DNA of 44,422 nucleotides from an uncultured Coriobacteriaceae bacterium. GTDB lineage: Bacteria; Actinomycetota; Coriobacteriia; Coriobacteriales; Atopobiaceae. Location of the stretch: contig CACYTH010000018.1 of NCBI GenBank assembly GCA_902777325.1, positions 1-44,422 on the forward strand, written 5' to 3'. Positions 17,121 through 25,573 of this stretch are shown here, in pieces; position 1 is the first letter of the stretch, and every line of letters starts with the position of its first letter. The notes under the pieces are model-generated. The model saw nothing but the letters and a program-made list of their open reading frames with translations, had not been told where the DNA came from and made no database searches. The position numbers and the translations under genes were made by a program.

Positions 17121-18041
17121 ATGAACTCTGCGACCCGCGAAGCCTTCGGCAAGGCACTTGCCGAGCTGGGCGCCACCAATCCCGACGTCGTCTCCCTCGA
17201 CGCCGACCTCTCCTGCACCACCAAGTCGGCCACCTTTGCCAAGGCCTTCCCCGACCGCTTCTTTAACATGGGCATCGCCGAGCAGGACCTCATGGCCACC
17301 GCTGCTGGTCTGGCCACCTGCAACAAGATTCCGTTTGCGTCCACGTTCTCGGTGTTTGCCACCTGCCGCGCGCTGGACCAGATTCGCAACTCGATCTGCT
17401 ACCCGCACCTCAACGTCAAGGTCGTCGGTACCCATGCCGGCCCCAGCTGCGGCGAGGACGGCGGCAGCCACCAGGCCGTCGAGGACATCGCCATCATGCG
17501 CTCCCTTCCGGGCATGACGGTGGTCGTGCCTGCCGACGACGTCGAGGCCGAGAAGGTCGTGCACGCCGCGGCGGCCTACATTGGCCCCATGTACCTGCGC
17601 TTTGCCCGCCTGGCCTCGCCGACCGTGCATGACGAGGACTACGAGTTCGACCTCTTCCACGGCGAGGTCATGCGTGACGGTACCGACGTGGCGATCATCG
17701 CCTGCGGCATGATGGTGCCCCGTGCGCTGGACGCCGCCGAGCAGCTTGCCGCGGAGGGCATCTCCGCACGCGTGGTCAACATGCACACCATCAAGCCCAT
17801 CGACGAGGAGCTCGTCGAGGCCTGCGCACGCGAGTGCGGCAAGATCGTGACGATCGAGGAGGCCACCGTCGTGGGTGGCCTTGGCTCCGCGGTGTGCGAG
17901 GTCGTGGCCGAGCGTTGCCCCGTGCCGGTCAAGCGCATTGGCATGCCGGACATCTTTGGCAAGTCCGGCCCCGGCGCCGACCTTCTCGACGAGTTCGGCC
18001 TCTCTGCGGAGAACATCGTCGCGACGGTCAAGTCGTTCTAA
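17121..18041 (+). CDS. Transketolase, C-terminal subunit
   Basis: A 306-residue protein holding the pyrimidine-binding and C-terminal domains of transketolase. Visible: ALAELGATNPDVVSLDADLSCTTKS, FPDRFFNMGIAEQDLMATAAGLA (with the catalytic Glu that activates thiamine diphosphate), HAGPSCGEDGGSHQAVEDIAIMRS, and the C-terminal VNMHTIKPIDEELV and GGLGSAVCEVV blocks. It forms the active enzyme with the product of the preceding gene. ATG preceded by TTAGGAGCCTCCC. A strong terminator follows the stop by 34 bases. Confidence 0.92.
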   Translation: MNSATREAFGKALAELGATNPDVVSLDADLSCTTKSATFAKAFPDRFFNMGIAEQDLMATAAGLATCNKIPFASTFSVFATCRALDQIRNSICYPHLNVKVVGTHAGPSCGEDGGSHQAVEDIAIMRSLPGMTVVVPADDVEAEKVVHAAAAYIGPMYLRFARLASPTVHDEDYEFDLFHGEVMRDGTDVAIIACGMMVPRALDAAEQLAAEGISARVVNMHTIKPIDEELVEACARECGKIVTIEEATVVGGLGSAVCEVVAERCPVPVKRIGMPDIFGKSGPGADLLDEFGLSAENIVATVKSF

Positions 18042-18074
18042 ACGAGCGGCAACAGATACCAGCAAGAATGCCTG

Positions 18075-18107
18075 ACGGGATTGGGGGAGCGCCCCAATCC
18101 CGTTTGC
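18075..18107 (+). terminator. Terminator after the transketolase operon
   Basis: A perfect 12-bp stem ACGGGATTGGGG (18075-18086) / CCCCAATCCCGT (18092-18103), 5-base loop, followed by only a short TTTG. It stands between transketolase and the GTPase gene. Confidence 0.7.
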
Positions 18108-18126
18108 TGCAAGAGGGAGGACACCC

Positions 18127-18711
18127 ATGGCACTGAGATACGGCGAGGCACGCTTCGAGGCGTCCTACGGTCGGGCAGCCGACATCCCCGAGGCAAGCAT
18201 GCCCGAGGTCTCGTTTGCGGGCCGCTCCAACGTGGGCAAGTCCTCCCTGCTCAACCGCCTGGTGGGACGCAAGGCCTTGGCCAAGGTGTCCAGCACGCCG
18301 GGGCGCACCGCCAACGTCAACTTCTTTGAGGTCGATGGCATCTATCTCGTTGACCTGCCCGGATATGGCTTTGCCAAGGTCTCCAAGGCCGAGCAGAAGC
18401 GCTGGGCCAACCTCATCTCCGACTACTTTGCCCAGGAGCGCAGCTTCAACCTGGTGGTCGCGCTCGTCGACATCCGCCACGACGCCCAGAAGCTCGACGT
18501 GCAGATGCTGGACTTCCTGCGCGACAGCGAGCTGCCCTTTGTGGTGGCGCTCACCAAGGCCGACAAGATCAGCCGCAACAAGCAGGCTCAGCAGCAGGCG
18601 CGCCTTGCAAAGCAGTTTGGCCTGCCGCGCGAGCAGCTGATCGTCACGTCCGCGCAGACAGGCCAGGGGATCGACGAGCTCAAGCGCCGTATCGAGGACG
18701 CCTGCCTCTAG
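18127..18711 (+). CDS. ysxC: YsxC/EngB (YihA) ribosome biogenesis GTPase
   Basis: A 194-residue TRAFAC-class GTPase needed for assembly of the large ribosomal subunit. All GTP-binding motifs are present: G1 GRSNVGKSS (32-40), G2 in STPGRTANVNFF, G3 DLPGYGFAKV, G4 TKADK and G5 VTSAQTG. Length is typical of the family (about 195). The ATG is preceded by GAGGGAGGACACCC. It lies just after the transketolase terminator and converges with the next gene, leaving only 14 bases between the two stops. Confidence 0.95.
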   Translation: MALRYGEARFEASYGRAADIPEASMPEVSFAGRSNVGKSSLLNRLVGRKALAKVSSTPGRTANVNFFEVDGIYLVDLPGYGFAKVSKAEQKRWANLISDYFAQERSFNLVVALVDIRHDAQKLDVQMLDFLRDSELPFVVALTKADKISRNKQAQQQARLAKQFGLPREQLIVTSAQTGQGIDELKRRIEDACL

Positions 18712-18725
18712 CTTTTGCTGTAGGC

Positions 18726-19538
18726 CTACCCGCTGTAGCCGCCCCAGCCAAAGCCGCTGTTGTCCCTGCCGGACCAACCCCAGCTGTCGCGGTCGCGCTG
18801 CTCCTCGGTGTCGTAGCCGGTGCCGCTGTCGTAGCGCGTGTCGCCCCCGTTGCCGTAGCCGTTGACCTGCTCCTGCGTGTAGCCGGTCTCGGAGCCGGAG
18901 CCGTCATTGGTGCCAAGCAGGTCGTCCAGGGTAAACGTGACGGAGTACCCGTCGTAGTTGAGGGTCACCTCGTTGTCGTTGGTGTCGTAGCCCACCGACC
19001 CGTTGCTCTCCGGGGCAAAGTTCCACTGCAGGCTGTTGTCCTCGGTGGTGTCGTAACCCGTGTCGTAGTCGGTGCTGTAGCCCGTGTCGGTGCCTTCGTC
19101 GGCAGTGGGCTCGTCCTGCTCCACTGGCTCGTAGCTCTCTGCCGGCTGCTCGGGTTGCTCCACGGGAGCTGCCTGCTCATAGGATGCGGTGGCCTCGACG
19201 GGCTCGTCCCTCTGCGCAAACAGGACGGGTACCTGCGAGGACATCCGTGCCGTCAGACCGCCGGCCACAAACGAGACGACCGCGACGGCGGCGACCAGCG
19301 CCCCCGTCTTGACGCGGGGCCAGCGTGGCTCGGCCGTGGGGGCAGGGCGGCGGATGGACTCGGCGTCCCAGATGGTCTCGGCCTCGGGCATCGGGCGCAT
19401 GACGGTGTCGTCCAGGCTGCGATACGCCTGCTCCTCGTCGGAGAGGGGGCGCCGCAGGATGACGGTCTTGGGATTCTGATTGTCGTTCTGGGTGGTGTCG
19501 TCGGTGGGCGGGACGTTGGTCTTGAGGTCGTCTGCCAT
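18726..19538 (-). CDS. Membrane-anchored low-complexity hypothetical protein
   Basis: A 270-residue protein with one membrane segment (VKTGALVAAVAVVSFVAGGLTA, about 76-97). The 75-residue N-terminus is hydrophilic and cytoplasmic. The outer part is disordered: a Glu/Pro/Gln-rich stretch with repeated EQPEQP-like units, then Tyr/Asp/Thr-rich repeats (DTGYSTDYDTGYDTTED), a short folded-looking block (NDNEVTLNYDGYSVTFTLDDLLG), and a Gly/Trp/Arg-rich tail. Function unknown; a cell-envelope role is only a guess. Start ATG with AGGGAGAGTC upstream. Confidence 0.75.
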   Translation of the reverse strand: MADDLKTNVPPTDDTTQNDNQNPKTVILRRPLSDEEQAYRSLDDTVMRPMPEAETIWDAESIRRPAPTAEPRWPRVKTGALVAAVAVVSFVAGGLTARMSSQVPVLFAQRDEPVEATASYEQAAPVEQPEQPAESYEPVEQDEPTADEGTDTGYSTDYDTGYDTTEDNSLQWNFAPESNGSVGYDTNDNEVTLNYDGYSVTFTLDDLLGTNDGSGSETGYTQEQVNGYGNGGDTRYDSGTGYDTEEQRDRDSWGWSGRDNSGFGWGGYSG

Positions 19539-19625
19539 GGATGACTCTCCCTAGTAGAAGGAAGCAAACTACCGACCTTGTTCCCCGTCCCTGGCCTTGG
19601 GCGCAGCGGTTCCCAGTTTGGTCAC

Positions 19626-19645
19626 AAAAAATACAGGTACCTGTA
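19626..19645 (-). terminator. Possible terminator or operator downstream of trmB
   Basis: TACAGGTACCTGTA (19632-19645) is a perfect 14-base palindrome. On the minus strand it is followed by six T residues, so a short hairpin (5-bp stem, GTAC loop) plus U-tract could end the trmB transcript. It could equally be a protein-binding site for the gene starting at 19538. Confidence 0.4.
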
Positions 19646-19678
19646 GGACCCCATCCGACAAAGCCCTTAAGGGTGTCT

Positions 19679-20518
19679 CTAGCACCGCTTTTGCCGTTTC
19701 TGCTCATGCAGCTTGCGGTTGCGCAGGTTGGTCACCGACCCCTGCATGCCGTGAGGCACATAGCTTAGCGACTCGAGGTCGTCGGGCAGGTAATCGACCA
19801 GGCTGAGTGATGCGGTCTGTTCGACCAGCCTTGGCCCATCCCAGTCGAGCGGCGTTGCCTCGATGGCGTAGACGGTCGCACCTTGGGCGCACAGGCGCTG
19901 CTCGTATTCGGTGAGGGTGGCGTCAGGACGCTCGGCCCGGGCGTCGTCGGTGCACCAGAGCACCTGGTAGTGGGCCAGGTCGAGCTGTGTCTGCGTAAAG
20001 CGCCAGAGGGGGTAGCTGTCGGTCTTGAGCAGGACAGTCGAGCCATCGGCAAGGATGGTGCGGTAGTCCATCAGCCTGTCGACGATCGTCAGGCGCTTTG
20101 CCGCGTCCTTCTTGCGCGGGAATGGCGTGGGAAAGTTGAGCGTGACGGCGTGCACCTCTCCCGGTCCAAAGATGCTGGCGACTTGCGAGCCCAGCGCCGG
20201 GACGACGACCACGTTGGAAAGCCCGGCTTCCATCACGTGCTGGGCGGTGTAGGCGATGCAGATGGGCTCCCCGTCGAGGGCGACGTAGAGGGTGTCCGGG
20301 TTGCGCGCGGCCTCCTGCACCACAAAGGCGCCCTTGCCACAGCCAAGGTCGACATGCACGCGCTCGTAGCGCCCGGTGCCGCTCGTCCCCAAGGGATGGC
20401 ACGCCTCGGCCCAGCTCCCGGCGTAGCGGGTCGGGTCGAGCTCTATGACCTGTGCGTACTGCTCAAGGCGCTCCTCGAGGACGAAGTTCTTGGGAAGGCG
20501 GGCGTGCATGCCGTGCAT
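19679..20518 (-). CDS. trmB: tRNA (guanine-N7)-methyltransferase TrmB
   Basis: A 279-residue SAM-dependent methyltransferase that makes m7G46 in tRNA. Visible: SAM-binding motif VHVDLGCGKGAFV near residue 65, VALDGEPICIAYTAQHV, and the TrmB signature TLNFPTPFPRKKDAAKRLT, the equivalent of the usual FSDPWPKKRH..RRL block, with the Asp replaced by Thr in the family motif. The end (EQRLCAQGATVYAIEATPLDW) matches the TEYE..F...G.pI block. Start at 20518: AAAGGAGATCGA directly precedes this ATG, whereas the ATG at 20542 has no good site. Monocistronic. Confidence 0.87.
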   Translation of the reverse strand: MHGMHARLPKNFVLEERLEQYAQVIELDPTRYAGSWAEACHPLGTSGTGRYERVHVDLGCGKGAFVVQEAARNPDTLYVALDGEPICIAYTAQHVMEAGLSNVVVVPALGSQVASIFGPGEVHAVTLNFPTPFPRKKDAAKRLTIVDRLMDYRTILADGSTVLLKTDSYPLWRFTQTQLDLAHYQVLWCTDDARAERPDATLTEYEQRLCAQGATVYAIEATPLDWDGPRLVEQTASLSLVDYLPDDLESLSYVPHGMQGSVTNLRNRKLHEQKRQKRC

Positions 20519-20755
20519 TCGATCTCCTTTGCCGCGTTTCATGGCCTGCCTAGACTCTCACAGGCATCCCCGCATCCCCTGCCAAAAGTTGCGTGTGCAC
20601 CCGAAATCTGTATTTGCCAGCGGCCAGAGGTGCGTGCAGCGTGGGGGTTCGACGCTTGCCACTGAGCGATGCCCGGGGCATGCCCCGTGCTGCCAAATGC
20701 GTCTCGCTCGTACAATGGGGCGAGAGGGTAGGGACAGCGTGTCGAAGGAGGAACC

Positions 20756-21022
20756 ATGCTCGTAGACGTTGACGGCGTCAATCCTGCGTTCAGGGAGAAG
20801 GTCATCGCTATGGTCGAGGGCATCACCGAGCCCATGACCTTCAAGCTCAGCTCGGAGAAGGGCGTCTCGCCGCAGTCCGTGGTGTTCGAGTGCTCAGAGG
20901 AGGATCCCGACAAGGTGGTTCCCTTCCTCAAGGGCTACATCAAGCGCTCCGAGCTTGGAAACATCATGATGTTCCGCGTGACTCCCCACGGGCAGTTCAT
21001 GTGGATCCCCAAGCGCTCGTAG
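20756..21022 (+). CDS. Small conserved-looking hypothetical protein
   Basis: An 88-residue protein that I do not recognise. It is a compact alpha/beta sequence: VNPAFREKVIAMVEGITEPMTFKL, then SPQSVVFECSEEDPDKVVPFLKGYIKRSELGNIMMFRVTPHGQF. No Cys pair, signal or membrane segment. A strong GAAGGAGGAACC site precedes the ATG, and TACAAT (20711-20716) is a possible -10, which supports a real gene. Confidence 0.7.
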   Translation: MLVDVDGVNPAFREKVIAMVEGITEPMTFKLSSEKGVSPQSVVFECSEEDPDKVVPFLKGYIKRSELGNIMMFRVTPHGQFMWIPKRS

Positions 21023-21044
21023 CAGCCTGGCCAAAGATGCACGC

Positions 21045-21074
21045 AAAAGGGCCCGGACGTCACTGTCCGGGCCC
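21045..21074 (-). terminator. Terminator for the macrodomain gene (probably bidirectional)
   Basis: GGGCCCGGAC (21049-21058) pairs with GTCCGGGCCC (21065-21074), a perfect 10-bp stem with a 6-base loop. On the minus strand TTTT follows, so it best serves the macrodomain gene; it may also stop the small plus-strand gene. Confidence 0.8.
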
Positions 21075-21104
21075 TCTGTCATGTGTGGAAGAAGGCGGCT
21101 CACG

Positions 21105-22340
21105 TTAGCCCAGCAGGGGCTGGTCGTAGGCAAACAGCGCCTCGTTGATGTCAAACACGTCGTAGTGGTGCTCGCGAATGAAGAACTCGACGATGACGTC
21201 GCGACAGTCCGCGTGCGAGAGCGTAAAGCCCGCGCGCTCGAGCAGCAGGGACGTCTCCTCGATCGAGAGCTCGAGCGCAACCGCCAGGGCCAGTACGGTG
21301 GTCTTGGTCGGCTTGTAGCGTGGGTTGCTGCGGATCTTCGAGAAGTGCTGTCGGCTGATGTTCGCGCGCTTGTAGACCTCGGAGTCCTTGAGTCCGCGCG
21401 CGTCGATGAGCTCGAGCAGCGTGCCGGAGAAGCCCTCGTCCAAGTGCGCGAGCATGTTGCGCAGGCCGCCAGGCAGCTTGACGCTGGGCTTGCTGGCCGA
21501 GGTGCGCGGGAGCGCGCCGGTGATTGGTGCATGGCTGGGCATGGAGTAGCTGGGCGGCGGCGGTGGGGGAGGGGGCGTCTCGCCGAGTACGACGGACGGT
21601 GCGGGAGCCGAGGGCGCAGGGGCGGATGGCGCTGGCTCGGACACGGCGGTGTCGTCCGCAAACGCGCTGCCATACGCGAGATCCTCGAGTGCGGCACCCT
21701 CGGTAAAGACGTCCTCGTCCTCAAGCACCAAGGAAGACGCCTCGTAGCCCTCGCTTTCGTATAGCTGGTCCATCTCCCAGCTCTGCCTGGCCGAGTAGTG
21801 GGCGTGCGCCCCAACATAGACGTCGTCGATAAAGTGCTGTACGCGAAGGCGCAGGTCGCTAGCGAGTTCGACGGTGCCCGCGTCAAAAAGCACGAGCATG
21901 ACGTCCATCTCGTGGTCGCGCAGGAACGCGCGTATCTCGCCACGGGCCACCTCCAGCGCCTCGCGCTTGGGATACCCGTAGATGCCCGCCGAGATGAGCG
22001 GGAACGCGATGGAGCGACAGCCCAGATCATCTGCCAGCTCGAGCGCGCTGCGGTAGCATCTGGCGAGAAGCTCACGCTCCCCGTGGCTACCGTCGCGCCA
22101 GATGGGGCCGACGGCGTGGATCACGTACTTGGCGTGCAGCCGGTAGGCCTTGGTGGCCACGGCGCCGCCCGTCTCGCAGTGGCCGATCTTGTCGCAGGCC
22201 TTCTGCAGGCGTCTTGCCCCAGCAGCCTCAAAGATGGCGCCGCACACGCCGCCGCCCTGCCTGAGCTGCTCGTTTGCGGCGTTGACGAGGGCGTCTGCCC
22301 TCACGTGGGTGATGTCGTCTCTCAGGATGGTAAAGGGCAT
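21105..22340 (-). CDS. Macrodomain protein fused to a helix-turn-helix-like C-terminal domain
   Basis: A 411-residue two-domain protein. Residues 1-155 are a macrodomain: ITHVRADALVNAANEQLRQGGGVCGAIFEAAG, HAVGPIW and FPLISAGIYGYPKREAL are the ADP-ribose-binding loops of the YmdB/O-acetyl-ADP-ribose deacetylase type. Residues 155-275 are a disordered Pro/Ala/Glu-rich linker with a run of prolines. Residues 275-411 are a helical domain (LLELIDARGLKDSEVYKRANISRQHFSKIRSN, then TTVLALAVALELSIEETSLLLERAGF) that looks like an XRE-type DNA-binding domain. It may couple ADP-ribose or acyl-ADP-ribose sensing to gene control, or simply reverse ADP-ribosylation. Good AAGGAGCATGCC site before the ATG. Monocistronic. 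Confidence 0.85.
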   Translation of the reverse strand: MPFTILRDDITHVRADALVNAANEQLRQGGGVCGAIFEAAGARRLQKACDKIGHCETGGAVATKAYRLHAKYVIHAVGPIWRDGSHGERELLARCYRSALELADDLGCRSIAFPLISAGIYGYPKREALEVARGEIRAFLRDHEMDVMLVLFDAGTVELASDLRLRVQHFIDDVYVGAHAHYSARQSWEMDQLYESEGYEASSLVLEDEDVFTEGAALEDLAYGSAFADDTAVSEPAPSAPAPSAPAPSVVLGETPPPPPPPPSYSMPSHAPITGALPRTSASKPSVKLPGGLRNMLAHLDEGFSGTLLELIDARGLKDSEVYKRANISRQHFSKIRSNPRYKPTKTTVLALAVALELSIEETSLLLERAGFTLSHADCRDVIVEFFIREHHYDVFDINEALFAYDQPLLG

Positions 22341-22574
22341 GGCATGCTCCTTGATCGGTTGTGCCTCTAGTATAGGCGCCAGGGCGGACGTGTTTGCAAC
22401 GGACGATGCACACCGTGTGCCACCGATGGGTAATGAGACCAGTTTACTATCGTTTACCTGCGGAAATACTGTATTGCTAATTGGAAAACTGGCGTGCGGG
22501 CAACCGCCTGCTCGCGTATAGTAGCGTGCAACAGAAGAGCACGACCAAACCGATGACGCGGAAGGTAGACGTCA

Positions 22575-22860
22575 CACGCGCGACGAGCGAGCCTGGGACG
22601 GTGTGAGCCAGGACGAGATGCAGGGCGTTGAATGGGCCGCGGAGGGCGCACCAAACGGGCATCTGCCCCAGTAGGCTGCGACGTCAGGCACACGTCACGT
22701 GCCAGGGTGTGTTGGCACCTCCGCTCCGTCAGCAAGAGCGCCTGGCTTAGCCAAAGCACCCGCCGAGTGCGTGGGTCTCCCACGAATCAAGGTGGCACCG
22801 CGAGCCAGCTGTTTGGGCCCGTCCTTGATGCAACAGACATCGGGGGCGGTTTTTTTGTTG
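22575..22860 (+). promoter_or_regulatory. Tryptophan-specific T-box riboswitch
   Basis: A leader that senses uncharged tRNA(Trp). Stem I region: GGTGTGAGCC distal-loop consensus near 22600, and the specifier context GAA-TGG with TGG at 22633-22635, reading tryptophan. The T-box is AAGGTGGCACCGCG (22789-22802). The terminator CGTCCTTGATG (22820-22830) / CATCGGGGGCG (22838-22848, with G-U pairs) is followed by seven T residues (22850-22856). A possible -10 TATAGT lies at 22517-22522. When tRNA(Trp) is uncharged, the antiterminator should form and allow transcription of trpD onward. Confidence 0.9.
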
Positions 22861-22940
22861 CCGCTCCCACGAGGACCCCGGCCACGGGGAGCAAGACGGC
22901 CATCGGCAGCAGCGCGTTGCCTGAGGAGAGAGGAAGAGCC

Positions 22941-23960
22941 ATGATCAAGGAAGCCATAGAGAAGATCGTCATGAAGGAGGACCTCACCTTTGACGAGGCC
23001 CATACCGTGATGAACGAGATCATGAGCGGCGAGACGTCGCCCACGCAGAACGCAGCCTTCTTGGCGGCGCTTTCGACCAAGAGCACCAAGGCGGAGACCA
23101 TCGACGAGATCAGCGGCTGTGCGGCCGCCATGCGCGAGCTGGCCACGCCCGTCGAGCACGACGGCGACGTGCTGGAGATCGTCGGTACCGGTGGCGACCG
23201 CGCCAACACCTTTAACATCTCCACCACGGCGGCACTGCTCTGCGCCGCGGCGGGCGTCAAGGTGGCCAAGCATGGCAACCGCGCGGCGAGCTCCCAGTGC
23301 GGCACGGCCGACTGCCTCGAGGCGCTCGGCGTCAACCTCGAGCAGGATCCCGACGCCTGTCGCGTGCTGCTCGACGAGGTAGGCATGTGCTTCCTGTTTG
23401 CACAGAAGTACCATCCGGCGATGCGCTACGTGGGGCCGATCCGCCGCGAGCTGGGCTTCCGCACGGTGTTCAACATCCTCGGCCCGCTGACCAACCCGTC
23501 CAAGCCGGCCTTCTTCCTGCTGGGCGTGTATGACGAGTATCTGGTCGAGCCGATTGCCAAGGTGCTGTCGTCGCTGGGCGTGCGTCGCGCGTTTGTGGTG
23601 TACGGCCAGGACCGCATGGACGAGATCAGCCTCTCCGCGCCGACTACCGTGTGCGAGCTCAAGGACGGCTACTATCGCACGCTCACCATCAAGCCCGAGG
23701 ACTTTGGCTTCGAGCGCTGCGAGAAGAGCGACCTTCTCGGCGGGACTCCCGAGGAGAACGCCGCCATGGTGCGCGCGATTCTCGCGGGCGAGGAGTGCGG
23801 ACCCAAGCGTTCGGCGGCGCTGCTCAACGCCGGTGCCGCCCTGTATGTGTGCGGCAAGGCGGAGAGCGTCGAGGCGGGCATAGACCTTGCTCGCGAGCAG
23901 ATAGAGACCGGCGCTGCCACAAGGACGCTCGACGCCTTTGTCGCCGCGTCAAACCGATAG
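22941..23960 (+). CDS. trpD: Anthranilate phosphoribosyltransferase
   Basis: A 339-residue enzyme joining anthranilate to PRPP, the second committed step of tryptophan synthesis. Visible: N-terminal helical domain ([31 protein letters not shown]), PRPP-binding [14 protein letters not shown] (about 82-95), [21 protein letters not shown] (109-129), and [34 protein letters not shown]. Normal family length. The start is ATG at 22941 with GAGGAAGAGCC; the frame is open far upstream across the T-box, which must not be included. First gene of the trp operon here; trpE and trpG are not adjacent. Confidence 0.96.
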   Translation: MIKEAIEKIVMKEDLTFDEAHTVMNEIMSGETSPTQNAAFLAALSTKSTKAETIDEISGCAAAMRELATPVEHDGDVLEIVGTGGDRANTFNISTTAALLCAAAGVKVAKHGNRAASSQCGTADCLEALGVNLEQDPDACRVLLDEVGMCFLFAQKYHPAMRYVGPIRRELGFRTVFNILGPLTNPSKPAFFLLGVYDEYLVEPIAKVLSSLGVRRAFVVYGQDRMDEISLSAPTTVCELKDGYYRTLTIKPEDFGFERCEKSDLLGGTPEENAAMVRAILAGEECGPKRSAALLNAGAALYVCGKAESVEAGIDLAREQIETGAATRTLDAFVAASNR

Positions 23961-23982
23961 GTTGACAGGAGACGGGGCCGAC

Positions 23983-24786
23983 ATGGCGCAACGCGAGAAC
24001 ATACTGCAGGTCATAGCTGCGCGCACGCGCGAGCGCGTGGCCGAGGTGCGCGCCCGTGGCAGCGAGGGGGACATCATTGGCCGGGCCGAGGCGATAGCCT
24101 CGGCCGAAGGCATCCCGACCTATCCCTTCGAGCGGGCACTTCGCACGCCGGGCATGTCCTTTGTCTGCGAGTGCAAGAAGGCCTCGCCCTCCAAGGGGCT
24201 CATTGCGGCGAGCTTTGACCCCGTGGCGATCGCCCGCGACTACGAAGCGGCGGGAGCGGCGGCCATCAGCTGCCTCACCGAACCGTATTGGTTCCAAGGC
24301 AGGGACGCCTACCTGGGCGCCATCTCTGCCAGCGTGGGGATACCCGTCCTGCGCAAGGACTTTGTCGTGGACGAGCTGATGGTCTACCAGGCAAAGTGCA
24401 TCGGCGCGCATGCGGTGCTGCTCATCTGCTCGATCCTGGGTGACGCGGAGCTGGCGCGCTGCGTGACCCTGGCTCACGATCTGGGGCTTACGGCGCTGGT
24501 CGAGGCCTACGAGCCCGAGGAGATCCCCCGTGCCATTGCGGCGGGGGCGCGCGTGATTGGCGTCAACAACCGCGACCTGCGCACCTTTGAGGTGGACTTT
24601 GGCCGCAGCATAGACCTGCGGCCCCTGGTTGGCGAGGAGCGCGTGTTTGTGAGCGAGTCAGGCGTGGAGACCCGCGATGACGTGGCGCGTCTGGAGGAGG
24701 CGGGCGTCGACGCCGTGCTCATTGGCGAGACGCTCATGCGTGCAGCGGACAAGCGCGCCATGCTGGACGAGCTGAGGGGAAGGTAG
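23983..24786 (+). CDS. trpC: Indole-3-glycerol phosphate synthase
   Basis: A 267-residue TIM-barrel enzyme that closes the indole ring of carboxyphenylamino-deoxyribulose phosphate. Catalytic and phosphate-binding blocks: ECKKASPSKGLIA (catalytic Lys), LRKDFVVDELMVYQAK, LVEAY, GVNNRDLRTFEVD, SESGVETRDDV and VLIGETLMR. Starts 22 bases after trpD, with CAGGAGACGGGG upstream of the ATG at 23983. Monofunctional, since trpF is a separate gene. Confidence 0.96.
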   Translation: MAQRENILQVIAARTRERVAEVRARGSEGDIIGRAEAIASAEGIPTYPFERALRTPGMSFVCECKKASPSKGLIAASFDPVAIARDYEAAGAAAISCLTEPYWFQGRDAYLGAISASVGIPVLRKDFVVDELMVYQAKCIGAHAVLLICSILGDAELARCVTLAHDLGLTALVEAYEPEEIPRAIAAGARVIGVNNRDLRTFEVDFGRSIDLRPLVGEERVFVSESGVETRDDVARLEEAGVDAVLIGETLMRAADKRAMLDELRGR

Positions 24787-24792
24787 GCGACG

Positions 24793-25452
24793 ATGGCCGA
24801 CGTCGAACGCACACTGGTCAAGATATGCGGGCTCAGGCGGCCCGAGGACATTGAGGCCGCCAACGCCGTGCGGCCCGATGCCGTGGGGTTCATCCTCTCC
24901 GCAGGCTATCGTCGCTCGGTGGGCCTGCGCAAGGCGCATGAGCTCATCGACATGCTCGACCCCGCCATCGCGCATGTAGGCGTGTTTGTGGACGAGCCCA
25001 TCGAGCGGGTGGCTCGCTTCACGCACGCCTACGACTTCGATGGCTACGACGCGCCCCGGACCGTCATGGTGCAGCTTCACGGCCACGAGAACAACGACTA
25101 CATTGCCCGGCTGCGTCATGCCATGGCCTATCCGGGCTGGTGGGGCATACCCATCATCCAGGCGTTTGTCGTGCGCACGGCGCAGGACGTGGAGCGGGCC
25201 TGCCAAAGCGCGGCCGACTACATCCTGCTCGACGGCGGTACCGGCTCGGGCAAGAGCTTCGACTGGGACCTGCTGGAGGGCGTGGCAAGGCCCTACTTTC
25301 TGGCGGGAGGCCTCGGGCCTGACAACCTGACGGAGGCGGTCGCGCGCCTGCGCCCCTACGCCGTGGACATGAGCAGCGGCGTCGAGACCAATGGGCTCAA
25401 GGATCCGTCCAAGATGGCGGCAGCGGTGGCCGCCGTACGCAACCTGTACTAG
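24793..25452 (+). CDS. trpF: Phosphoribosylanthranilate isomerase
   Basis: A 219-residue TIM barrel that performs the Amadori rearrangement of phosphoribosylanthranilate. Visible: [16 protein letters not shown] (catalytic Cys), [45 protein letters not shown] (catalytic Asp), [14 protein letters not shown] and [18 protein letters not shown]. It begins 6 bases after the trpC stop; AAGGTAG provides the ribosome binding site. The insertion [15 protein letters not shown] before the VQLHG strand makes it slightly longer than average. Confidence 0.94.
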   Translation: MADVERTLVKICGLRRPEDIEAANAVRPDAVGFILSAGYRRSVGLRKAHELIDMLDPAIAHVGVFVDEPIERVARFTHAYDFDGYDAPRTVMVQLHGHENNDYIARLRHAMAYPGWWGIPIIQAFVVRTAQDVERACQSAADYILLDGGTGSGKSFDWDLLEGVARPYFLAGGLGPDNLTEAVARLRPYAVDMSSGVETNGLKDPSKMAAAVAAVRNLY

Positions 25453-25456
25453 AGGA

Positions 25457-25527
25457 GGTACCTCAAACTCGCATGTCGCGCCGCATCAACAGGGAAGATG
25501 CGTTCGGGTTTCGCAGTTTGAGGTACC
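25457..25527 (+). repeat. Long inverted repeat between trpF and trpB
   Basis: GGTACCTCAAACT (25457-25469) is matched exactly by AGTTTGAGGTACC (25515-25527); inside, CGCATC (25482-25487) pairs with GATGCG (25497-25502). The RNA would form a two-part hairpin of about 70 bases. No U-tract follows, so it is not a standard terminator. Confidence 0.8.
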
Positions 25528-25573
25528 CGGATTTGTATACCACGTCGGTTTTCTCGCAAAGGAGGACCACATC

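Noticed and set aside
16149..18128. Long minus-strand frame across the transketolase genes
   Set aside because: Antisense shadow of two clearly identified genes; the composition is His/Gly/Val-rich without motifs.
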